From Halovivax sp. (GTDB lineage: Archaea > Halobacteriota > Halobacteria > Halobacteriales > Natrialbaceae): a DNA stretch of 5,781 nucleotides. The notes below the pieces were generated by a model. That model saw nothing but the letters and a program-made list of their open reading frames with translations, did not search any database and had not been told where the DNA came from. Made by a program: the position numbers and the translations under genes. Positions 1-5,541 of the stretch are shown here, in pieces; within the stretch, counting starts at the first letter, position 1; each line of letters opens with the position of its first letter. The stretch spans positions 1 to 5,781 of the forward strand of contig SLIS01000280.1 in the NCBI GenBank assembly GCA_007135505.1. Reading direction: 5' to 3'.

Positions 1-115
1 CGGGTCCGGGTGCGTTGCATCGACCGGACTGGGGCCGTCGCGGGTTACTGTTTTTCGTCCGGCCTAGCCGAGTCGTCCGCCGCTTCGGGAGTTGCAACGC
101 CGTCGCTGCCGAGCG

Positions 116-150
116 CAAACGAAAACGGTTCGTACCCACCACCTGTGGGT
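116..150 (+). promoter_or_regulatory. Candidate prs promoter/operator: A-rich patch and hairpin
   Basis: An A-rich patch (CAAACGAAAAC, 116-126) lies about 30-40 nt before the prs ATG at 157. It is followed by a perfect inverted repeat: ACCCAC (134-139), a 5-nt spacer, GTGGGT (145-150), ending 6 nt before the start codon. No convincing Shine-Dalgarno precedes the ATG, so a short or absent leader is likely. The repeat could then be an operator over the transcription start, or a small hairpin in a short leader. The patch is a poor TATA box, so the promoter itself is uncertain; the inverted repeat is directly visible. Confidence 0.3.
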
Positions 151-156
151 TCCGAT

Positions 157-1017
157 ATGATCGTCAGTGGGTCTTCGTCGCAGTCGCTCGCTGCCAGCCT
201 CGCGGCCGAACTGGACGAGCCACTCGCCGACGTACGGGTCGATCGCTTTCCGGACGGCGAACTACTCGCGTCGGTCGACGACCTCGCGGACGGCTCGCCG
301 GATCGGGCCGTGATCGTCGGCTCGACCGTCTCCGCGGACGCACACCTCGAAGTGCTCCAGCTCCAGGACGCCGTCGGCGAAGCCGGCGTCGACGAGGTCG
401 TGACGGTCCTCCCGTACATGGGCTACGCCCGCCAGGACCGTGCCTTCGAGGCCGGCCATCCCGTCTCCGCCCGCGCCGTCGCCCGCGCCATCTCGACCGG
501 GACCGATCGCGTCCTGACCGTTAATCCACACGAGGAGGCCGTCTGTGACTTCTTCGATCCCACCGCCACCGCGGTCGACGCCGCGTCGGTCCTCGCGGAT
601 CCGCTCCCGAGCGACCTCGCCGACCCGGTCTTTCTCTCGCCCGACGAAGGTGCCATCTCGATCGCCGAGACCGTTCGCGACGCGTACGGCTCGGGCCAGG
701 TCGACTACTTCGAGAAGACCCGACTCTCGGGGACCGACGTGGAGATCGCCCCGAGCGACGTCCGCGTGGCTGACCGGGACGTGGTCGTCGTCGACGACAT
801 CATCGCCACCGGCGGGACGATGAGCGAGTCGATCGCCGTCCTCGAACGGCGCGGCGCCGCCCGCACGTTCGTCACCTGCGTTCACCCGCTACTAACTGGC
901 ACGGCCTACACCCGCCTCGCCCGCGCCGGCGTCGAAGCCGTCTACGGTACGGACACGATCGAGGGCCCGGCGAGCGCCGCGTCGGTAGCACCCGTGTTGG
1001 CGGACGAGTTGTCGTAA
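157..1017 (+). CDS. prs: Ribose-phosphate diphosphokinase (PRPP synthetase)
   Basis: The product is a 286-aa cytosolic enzyme that transfers pyrophosphate from ATP to ribose 5-phosphate, giving PRPP for purine, pyrimidine, histidine and tryptophan synthesis. The family hallmarks are present in order: DRFPDGE (residues 29-35), the ATP-binding PYMGYARQDR loop (86-95), VNPHE (122-126), SPDEGA (161-166), EKTRLSG (186-192) and the PRPP-binding loop VVVVDDIIATGGT (209-221). The frame is open back to position 10. I start at 157 because MIVSG is where family homology begins and the 49 extra residues upstream are low-complexity and unlike any Prs. The length is normal for archaeal Prs, which are slightly shorter than bacterial ones. 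The gene is GC-rich with G/C third positions, typical of a haloarchaeal core gene. It is followed by a 335-bp spacer, so it is probably not cotranscribed with the next gene. Confidence 0.95.
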   Translation: MIVSGSSSQSLAASLAAELDEPLADVRVDRFPDGELLASVDDLADGSPDRAVIVGSTVSADAHLEVLQLQDAVGEAGVDEVVTVLPYMGYARQDRAFEAGHPVSARAVARAISTGTDRVLTVNPHEEAVCDFFDPTATAVDAASVLADPLPSDLADPVFLSPDEGAISIAETVRDAYGSGQVDYFEKTRLSGTDVEIAPSDVRVADRDVVVVDDIIATGGTMSESIAVLERRGAARTFVTCVHPLLTGTAYTRLARAGVEAVYGTDTIEGPASAASVAPVLADELS

Positions 1018-1189
1018 TCTGTTCGTCGAGCCAGTGCCTTGGGGGAGAGGGGCCCCGGTCTCGGTACGCTTCATCGAACTGACCCCACTGTGGCCCGTGG
1101 ACGTCTCTATTTTGGGAAGGCACATCGCCTCCTTCTATCGCCTCGGGCTGAGGATGCTCCTGCTGGGCCGCTTGTCGACGTTCGAGGAA
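1018..1189. other. Spacer after prs, no supportable gene
   Basis: This is moderately GC-rich sequence between prs and the AT-rich promoter region. A GTG-initiated frame runs 1034-1228 (64 codons) and two minus-strand frames also stay open, but none has a Shine-Dalgarno, a TATA box at the right distance, or a recognisable domain. Open frames of this size are common by chance in GC-rich DNA. No tRNA, hairpin followed by a T-run, or other RNA gene was recognised. It could hold a decayed gene or a small RNA. Confidence 0.4.
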
Positions 1190-1289
1190 TACGATAATCG
1201 TGACGAACTATCGAATCAGTTACGATAACTGAGGAATTCGAACCATCCCACGCATGTCCGCCTCGTAATTAGCCAATTCAATACGATAA
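1190..1289 (+). repeat. Three copies of TACGATAA upstream of the C39-like gene
   Basis: The 8-mer TACGATAA occurs at 1190-1197, 1221-1228 and 1282-1289, all in the same orientation. Start-to-start distances are 31 and 61 bp, close to 3 and 6 helical turns, which would place all copies on one face of the DNA. The first copy overlaps the 11-bp inverted repeat ACGAT-A-ATCGT (1191-1201). The second lies inside the larger inverted repeat at 1211-1241. The set ends about 25 bp before the TATA-like box of the downstream gene, a normal place for activator or repressor sites. What is seen is the repeats; that they bind a regulator is inference. Confidence 0.5.
1211..1241. repeat. Inverted repeat with 7-bp core and 5-bp outer arms
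   Basis: The core TCAGTTA-CGA-TAACTGA (1216-1232) is a perfect inverted repeat. The outer arms TCGAA (1211-1215) and TTCGA (1237-1241) also pair if the four bases at 1233-1236 bulge. No T-tract follows on the plus strand, so it is a poor terminator for prs. It fits an operator better, since it carries one of the TACGATAA copies. A hairpin at the end of the prs transcript is the alternative. Confidence 0.45.
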
Positions 1290-1314
1290 ATTAAATTATT
1301 ATGAACAACAATAA

Positions 1315-1324
1315 TTTTATATAC
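1315..1324 (+). promoter_or_regulatory. TATA-like promoter of the C39-like gene
   Basis: TTTTATATAC at 1315-1324 lies in the most AT-rich part of the window. Archaeal transcription normally starts about 25 nt downstream of the box, which would be roughly 1345-1350, immediately before the ATG at 1353. That predicts a leaderless or nearly leaderless mRNA, common in haloarchaea and consistent with the lack of a well-spaced Shine-Dalgarno here. A second TATA-like stretch (TATATATTTT, 1331-1340) is too close to the ATG to serve that start. Confidence 0.6.
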
Positions 1325-1352
1325 AATAGGTATATATTTTCCAGTGGGTGCT

Positions 1353-2549
1353 ATGAAGCGCAGAAACATACTCACGAAAATTGGTGCATCGACGGCACTG
1401 GTGCCCACAACGACGGCCGTAACCGCATCGAATTCCGACGCGCCACCGATACGCGAACAACTCGCACGAACGGTGGCGGAAGCGCGAATTAGGCACGTAA
1501 GACGGCGCGATGCGTTTACGCAGTTCGACCCGAACGGGATTGGGAACCCGGAACTGTTCTACGCCGTCGCGAATGGGACGTACGTCCCGGTTGCGTGGGT
1601 CTTCCCGATCTGGAACGGCAGGTCCGCGGTCGGTCACATTTCGATTGGAGCCCAGACATGGATGCCACCGGTGATCCAGTATGGAACTGGACTTGCCCCT
1701 CAGCACCGTCTTGCCGAAACGAAAGATTCGGAAACCGTAGCAGGACTCGAGTACGGAGAGAAACCACGATTCCTATACGGGAATCCCATGGCGTTCGGTG
1801 TCGAAGCTCAATCCGCCGGCGGCCTCGATGATACCGAATGGAAATTCGTCGACCTCAAGCGGAAGTTCCCGATTCCTCGAGATCGAATTTCGGCGTATGG
1901 TGCCGACGTGAGGGCTGCCTCCCGTGCAGAGACGGAGTGGCGACGCATACAGGTACATGTAGAACGAGGCCGAACCCTCTCGTATGGAACCAGTGCCCGT
2001 TCGACCGGGAGTATCAGTGGAGTACCCAACTGGTCGAACTGCGGAAGCAGTTGGGATGGGTGTGTGCCCATCGCCGCGTCGATGGCAATCGGTTATCATG
2101 AGGGTGTACCCTCGTGGAATCGGTGCGACTTAATTCACGAACTGGCCGATAACATGGATACGAATAGTGATGGGGAAACCTGGCCCTGGAATATCACCGA
2201 CGGAATCGAAGAATACGATTCGTCGTACGATGCAAGCCTCACCGAATACGGCCGCCGATCGGAAGTGATGGATCAAATCGACTCGGGGGCTCCGTGTTTG
2301 GTTTGTTATTGGGGAAATATGGATGCGAGCCTCGCATCGCTTCCTAGAACGCCGACAGCTGACACCGTTAAAGATCAATTTGTCGGTCACGCGGAGACGG
2401 CAACCGGGTACGAAGCGGACGACAACTCGTGGTGGAATCCGACCGATCCGTCTGTCTACGTCACGACACACGATACGTACGGCGGTGTAAACGAACTCAA
2501 ATTGAGCACCAGTTCACCGGCGTACTTCGTCACGTCCATAGAGCCCTGA
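1353..2549 (+). CDS. Exported C39-like (papain-fold) cysteine peptidase candidate
   Basis: The 398-aa product starts with a Tat-like signal: twin arginines in MKRRNIL, a short mildly hydrophobic stretch to about residue 25, then Ser/Asp-rich sequence. Residues about 65-120 (FYAVANGTYVPVAWVFP, then VGHISIG and PPVIQYG) resemble the prodomain region of SpeB-type and C39-like peptidases. The putative catalytic domain spans about 222-395. It has a nucleophile candidate C237 in DGCVPIAASMAIGY, matching the GCxPxAxxM pattern of C39-like proteins; H346 in GHAETATGYE; and D374 in THDTYGG as likely third catalytic residue. Four further cysteines (C230, C258, C315, C318) could form disulfides outside the cell. 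Substrate is unknown. I start at ATG 1353 rather than the in-frame GTG at 1344 because this leaves a clean signal peptide and fits the TATA spacing. Codon use is visibly less GC-biased than in prs, suggesting acquisition. It is probably cotranscribed with the membrane-protein gene that follows. An inactive papain-fold binding protein is the main alternative. Confidence 0.7.
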   Translation: MKRRNILTKIGASTALVPTTTAVTASNSDAPPIREQLARTVAEARIRHVRRRDAFTQFDPNGIGNPELFYAVANGTYVPVAWVFPIWNGRSAVGHISIGAQTWMPPVIQYGTGLAPQHRLAETKDSETVAGLEYGEKPRFLYGNPMAFGVEAQSAGGLDDTEWKFVDLKRKFPIPRDRISAYGADVRAASRAETEWRRIQVHVERGRTLSYGTSARSTGSISGVPNWSNCGSSWDGCVPIAASMAIGYHEGVPSWNRCDLIHELADNMDTNSDGETWPWNITDGIEEYDSSYDASLTEYGRRSEVMDQIDSGAPCLVCYWGNMDASLASLPRTPTADTVKDQFVGHAETATGYEADDNSWWNPTDPSVYVTTHDTYGGVNELKLSTSSPAYFVTSIEP

Positions 2550-2569
2550 CAATCCAAAAACTGGTAAAC

Positions 2570-2573
2570 GGAG
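2570..2573 (+). promoter_or_regulatory. Shine-Dalgarno of the four-helix membrane protein
   Basis: GGAG lies 8 nt before the ATG at 2582, good spacing for pairing with the CCUCC end of 16S rRNA. The upstream gene has no comparable site and looks leaderless. An internal Shine-Dalgarno in a 32-bp gap with no TATA box supports translation from a shared mRNA and decides the start at the first of two adjacent ATGs. Confidence 0.6.
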
Positions 2574-2581
2574 AACACTGA

Positions 2582-3025
2582 ATGATGGCGCCCCAAGACC
2601 CTATGGAAGACGCGAAAACGCTCGGAACGATGGTCAGAACGACGGAGTTGGTCGGTTCTTTCTTCGTTATCGCCTCCGTCGCGGCCTTCCTGTACGCGGG
2701 CGTTCCCAGCGGGGTCACCGATACCTTCGTATTGGTAGTGGCTATTTTCTTTTTCGTGCCGTCGGTTCTCAGTGTTACAGCGCTCGTTGCAGTGATGACC
2801 GACACAATGGGAATCGGTTCGCTCGTCGCCGGCGCGTTAGCTCTCGTCACAATTTCTACCGTTGCCGTGAGTATCCTTGCGCTGGTGGCACCGACAGGCG
2901 GCATCTATGGTGGATATATCTTCTCGTACGCATCCGCCCTGTTACTCTCGGTTGCTGTACTGCTCAGACCCACGCTCAACCAACTCTTCTCGAGGCTGTG
3001 GCTTCGCCCCCGCCTGGTCGGGTGA
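2582..3025 (+). CDS. Small four-helix membrane protein, unknown function
   Basis: I do not recognise a family. The 147-aa product has four hydrophobic segments at about residues 21-41, 48-71, 78-103 and 110-128. It has a short acidic/polar N-terminus and a basic C-terminal tail with four arginines and no charged residues inside the helices. With an even number of helices and arginines at the end, both termini are probably cytoplasmic. No catalytic motif or metal-binding pattern is visible. It follows the C39-like peptidase gene by 32 bp with its own Shine-Dalgarno and shares its lower-GC codon use, so the two probably entered and work together. A role as membrane partner, immunity/protective protein or substrate of the peptidase is possible but only inferred from position. 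An alternative start at residue 8 (2603) would not change the membrane segments. Confidence 0.7.
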   Translation: MMAPQDPMEDAKTLGTMVRTTELVGSFFVIASVAAFLYAGVPSGVTDTFVLVVAIFFFVPSVLSVTALVAVMTDTMGIGSLVAGALALVTISTVAVSILALVAPTGGIYGGYIFSYASALLLSVAVLLRPTLNQLFSRLWLRPRLVG

Positions 3026-3039
3026 TCGGAGCGTAGCAG

Positions 3040-5157
3040 TCATATCAGGCCGCGTTTCCGGATCAAAAGCACGCCGACACCGCCCACCAGTACGACGGTC
3101 GCGCCGAGTATCGTCGCAACTGAAAGAGACGTGATGAGGGTCTCTCCGCTGACGGCGAGCCCGGCGACGGTGCCGACGCCGACGACGGTCGTCCGATCAC
3201 CCGCACGTATCTGGTTTCGCCCCTCCTGCTGGAACGTAATCGCCGTCTCGACGGTTTTCGTCTCGCCGGGACCGAGGTAGATCGTCCGCTCGTCGACGAC
3301 GCCGTCGGGCGTCGCGATCAGGAGCTCGGTCGTGGCCGGGCGGGTCTCGTCGCCGGCGACGATGACCGTCGCCGTTACCGACTCGCCGACGCCGACCGAC
3401 CGGTCGGAGACGGACAGCGACGTTACCGTCGCCTCGGCCGGGGGATCGACGGTGACGGTCCGGTGGTGGTCACCGACGTGGACGTCGAAGGTTCCGGCCG
3501 ACGCGGGCGTCCACGACAGGTCTGCACTCGCTGACTCACCGGGTTCGAGTTCGCCGTGAACCTCGTCGACGACGGTACCGTCGACCGCTGCGAACACGCT
3601 GTAGTGACCGGTTCGGTCGTCGACATTCTCGACGGTCGCCGGAAGGACGATGGTCTCGCCGGGGACGACGTCGTCGAGCGTCTCGAGTGAGCCCTCGCGA
3701 TACGGGCCGCTGACCGCGAAGGGCCCGTCCGAGGCGGTGACCTCGACGGCCGTTCGGGGCGCGTCGAAGATGGTTCGATGGGTCCGCTCGTGCCAGGTGT
3801 CGGGGATCGCGTCGGTCTCGACGTACCGCTCGGCGACCGCACGGGCCTCGGGGCCACCCGCGTCCTCGACTGCTCCGTGGAAGTCGGCGAGGGTAATCGG
3901 CTGGTCCGCCCGGTTCAGCGCCCGCATCGCGTCGGCGAGCGTCCGATCGTTGCCAGTCGCGGTTCGGATCTCCCGGTCGATCGCGACCAGTGCGAGCGGG
4001 CCGCGCGCGTAATCCGTCTCCGGATCCGCCCACGTCGTCGGGTCGGCGAGGACTCCGGTGTCGTACGGCGAGTGCTGGCCCCGCTCGAGGAAGTCCCGGA
4101 ACACCGCGTACTCGACCAGCCCGAGGTCGTAGGCGACTAATGCGGCGTAGTAGTCGGCCTGGCCCTCGACCAGCCACCGCATCTCCTCGGTCGTCCCGTC
4201 GGCGACGCCGGCGAAGGACTGGCGCGAGTGGACGTACTCGTGAAGCCAGACGTTGCCCAGTTCGTCGAGCCGGGCGTCGTCGCGGACCCAGGCATCGTCG
4301 GCGCCGTACTGGGCGCCGCGGGACCGCCACTCGACCGTGTCGGTGGGGGCGGCGACCACGAAGAACTCGTCGTTGGCCGCGCCGATCGGCAGCGCCGCCT
4401 CAGCGTCGGCCAGGGTCTCCAGCACTGCGGCCGGTTCTTCGGACATGTCGGCCGCCTCGGGAACGACGAGCCGGTGGGTTTCGGCGCCCGCGTCGGAGAC
4501 GTATTCGTCCACGGGCCCGAAGACCGCGATCGACTGCCCGACGGCGCCGGGCCCGTCGACCGTGGCGGACCGTTCGAGAGTAATGTCGCTCCCGCGCTCG
4601 TACTGCCAGCCGTACGAGAGCCGAGGGACGACCACGATCCCCCACTCGCCGGTCTCGACGAATTCGTAGCCGCCGGATTCGTCGGCTCCAGCAGGGACGT
4701 CAGTCCCGCTCGTCCGGTTCGCGTCCACTCGCAGCGTCACGCTCGGTCGATCGGTCTCACCGGTCCACTCGAGCGTCGACGACCCCGTTTGCTCGAAACC
4801 GGCGGTCTCTTCGATCGTCGCCGAGTCGGGGATCGAAACCTCGAGCCCCCGAACGGTATCGGGGATCGTGATCGTCGCCGTGGCACCGAAGGTTCCCGGC
4901 CGCTCGGGTCGTTGCTCGAGGACGAGCGACTCCCGAATCGTCTCCTCGTTCGACTCGGCGGCCGGGAAGGTCGTTTCGCCTCCGACCGACGGCGACGACC
5001 CGAACGTTGCGACCGAAACCGGGGACTTCTCGACGGCAGTGTGCTGGCCAGGCGCGGCCCCCTCCACGCCGGGAGACCCCGTCGCGGAGCCGACTGCCAT
5101 CGCTGGAAGGGACAGGACGAGCAAACAGACCAACACGAGTACCGAACGGTTCCGCAT
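3040..5157 (-). CDS. Membrane-anchored extracellular zinc metallopeptidase, M61/M1-like
   Basis: The 705-aa product has a Sec-type signal peptide (basic MRNR, hydrophobic core about 6-22, Ala-rich cleavage region). An N-terminal beta-rich region follows to about 200. The metallopeptidase core has H306, catalytic E307 and H310 in HEYVH, then EGQADYY with E331 as likely third zinc ligand. RGPLALVAIDREIR (385-398) resembles the KGxL helix of M61 glycyl aminopeptidases. Two CARDB-like beta domains lie at about 490-572 and 576-660, and a transmembrane helix at about 676-698 is followed by RKRGLI. This topology puts the enzyme on the cell surface, held by its C-terminus, probably trimming peptides outside the cell. 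HExxH to E is 20 residues, against 18 in classical M1. The frame is open to 5337, but I start at 5157 because the signal peptide begins there; a weak GAGAG precedes it. Its GC-rich codon use matches prs. It converges on the membrane-protein gene with 14 bp between stops. Confidence 0.85.
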   Translation of the reverse strand: MRNRSVLVLVCLLVLSLPAMAVGSATGSPGVEGAAPGQHTAVEKSPVSVATFGSSPSVGGETTFPAAESNEETIRESLVLEQRPERPGTFGATATITIPDTVRGLEVSIPDSATIEETAGFEQTGSSTLEWTGETDRPSVTLRVDANRTSGTDVPAGADESGGYEFVETGEWGIVVVPRLSYGWQYERGSDITLERSATVDGPGAVGQSIAVFGPVDEYVSDAGAETHRLVVPEAADMSEEPAAVLETLADAEAALPIGAANDEFFVVAAPTDTVEWRSRGAQYGADDAWVRDDARLDELGNVWLHEYVHSRQSFAGVADGTTEEMRWLVEGQADYYAALVAYDLGLVEYAVFRDFLERGQHSPYDTGVLADPTTWADPETDYARGPLALVAIDREIRTATGNDRTLADAMRALNRADQPITLADFHGAVEDAGGPEARAVAERYVETDAIPDTWHERTHRTIFDAPRTAVEVTASDGPFAVSGPYREGSLETLDDVVPGETIVLPATVENVDDRTGHYSVFAAVDGTVVDEVHGELEPGESASADLSWTPASAGTFDVHVGDHHRTVTVDPPAEATVTSLSVSDRSVGVGESVTATVIVAGDETRPATTELLIATPDGVVDERTIYLGPGETKTVETAITFQQEGRNQIRAGDRTTVVGVGTVAGLAVSGETLITSLSVATILGATVVLVGGVGVLLIRKRGLI

Positions 5158-5403
5158 CTGAACACTCTCTCTGCGGTGGACGAGCAAATCCCTTGTGGAT
5201 CGGGGTTCACGCGAAGGCGCCGGCCCGAATCGACGCTCCCGCGACCGACTCGACCTGGTCGTCGAGGGCACGAACCTCGGAACCGACGCGCCCGCCGGCC
5301 GGGACGTCCAGGGAGCATCTTCGACGCCGTCCGGCAACGTGGTCTACTCCGACCGACGCGTTGACACGCGCTTTGGAATACGCGGCCCGGATAGCACGTA
5401 CTC

Positions 5404-5445
5404 GATAGATCGGCAGGACGTCCAGATAGATCGGCAGGACGTCCA
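5404..5445. repeat. Perfect 21-bp tandem duplication
   Basis: Two identical 21-bp units lie head to tail at 5404-5424 and 5425-5445, each beginning GATAGATCGG and ending GGACGTCCA. The unit contains the 8-bp palindrome GGACGTCC, and the 9-mer GGACGTCCA also occurs alone at 5302-5310. A 21-bp period is two helical turns. It may be a doubled regulatory site for one of the two divergent genes, or a recent slippage duplication with no function. Confidence 0.6.
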
Positions 5446-5489
5446 ACGCGAACAGCAGTCCCGGTGTGACTGCTCCGGGGCACGCCCAC

Positions 5490-5511
5490 CCCTTCGAACG
5501 CGTCCGAAGGG
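5490..5511. promoter_or_regulatory. 22-bp near-perfect palindrome, likely operator
   Basis: The arms CCCTTCG (5490-5496) and CGAAGGG (5505-5511) are exact inverted copies. The central ACGCGT (5498-5503) is itself palindromic, leaving only the pair 5497/5504 unmatched. It touches the TATA-like box of the thiolase gene, at the BRE position, where a bound dimer would block or recruit TBP/TFB. The symmetry is seen directly; a regulator of fatty-acid or acetyl-CoA metabolism binding here is inference. Confidence 0.55.
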
Positions 5512-5519
5512 ATATACTA
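5511..5519 (+). promoter_or_regulatory. TATA-like box of the thiolase gene
   Basis: GATATACTA lies about 25-30 nt before the ATG at 5542, so transcription would start within a few bases of the start codon, giving a leaderless mRNA. No Shine-Dalgarno is present between the box and the ATG, in agreement. Confidence 0.55.
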
Positions 5520-5541
5520 GCTGCGGTACCTTGGTTGATCT

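Larger units (their letters stand above)
5158..5541. other. Divergent spacer between metallopeptidase and thiolase genes
   Basis: No gene is supportable here; the open frames on both strands have no Shine-Dalgarno, domain or codon pattern. It must hold the promoters of both flanking genes. The thiolase side has a clear TATA-like box, while the metallopeptidase side shows none I can place with confidence. Repeats and a palindrome inside it are listed separately. Confidence 0.6.

Noticed and set aside
51..55. T5 run as terminator of an upstream gene
   Set aside because: It is too short, no gene is visible before it, and no stem precedes it.
10..156. N-terminal extension of the prs frame back to position 10
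   Set aside because: The extra 49 residues are low-complexity and unrelated to Prs, and the family start MIVSG matches ATG 157.
1034..1228. 64-codon GTG-started frame after prs
   Set aside because: There is no ribosome site, placed promoter or recognised domain, and its 3' end runs into the repeat region, so it is kept only as a note on the spacer.
1233..1246. tRNA T-loop-like GGTTCGAATTCC on the minus strand
   Set aside because: The T-stem pairs poorly, and no anticodon arm, D arm or acceptor stem can be built around it.
1344..1352. GTG start for the C39-like gene
   Set aside because: It adds three residues before the twin-arginine signal, and the ATG at 1353 fits the TATA spacing better.
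1575..1588. 14-bp perfect palindrome GGGACGTACGTCCC inside the C39-like gene
   Set aside because: It encodes ordinary residues (GTYVP) and has no promoter context; probably chance.
5158..5337. N-terminal extension of the metallopeptidase
   Set aside because: It would bury the signal peptide behind 60 Arg/Pro/Ser-rich residues; the signal starts cleanly at 5157.
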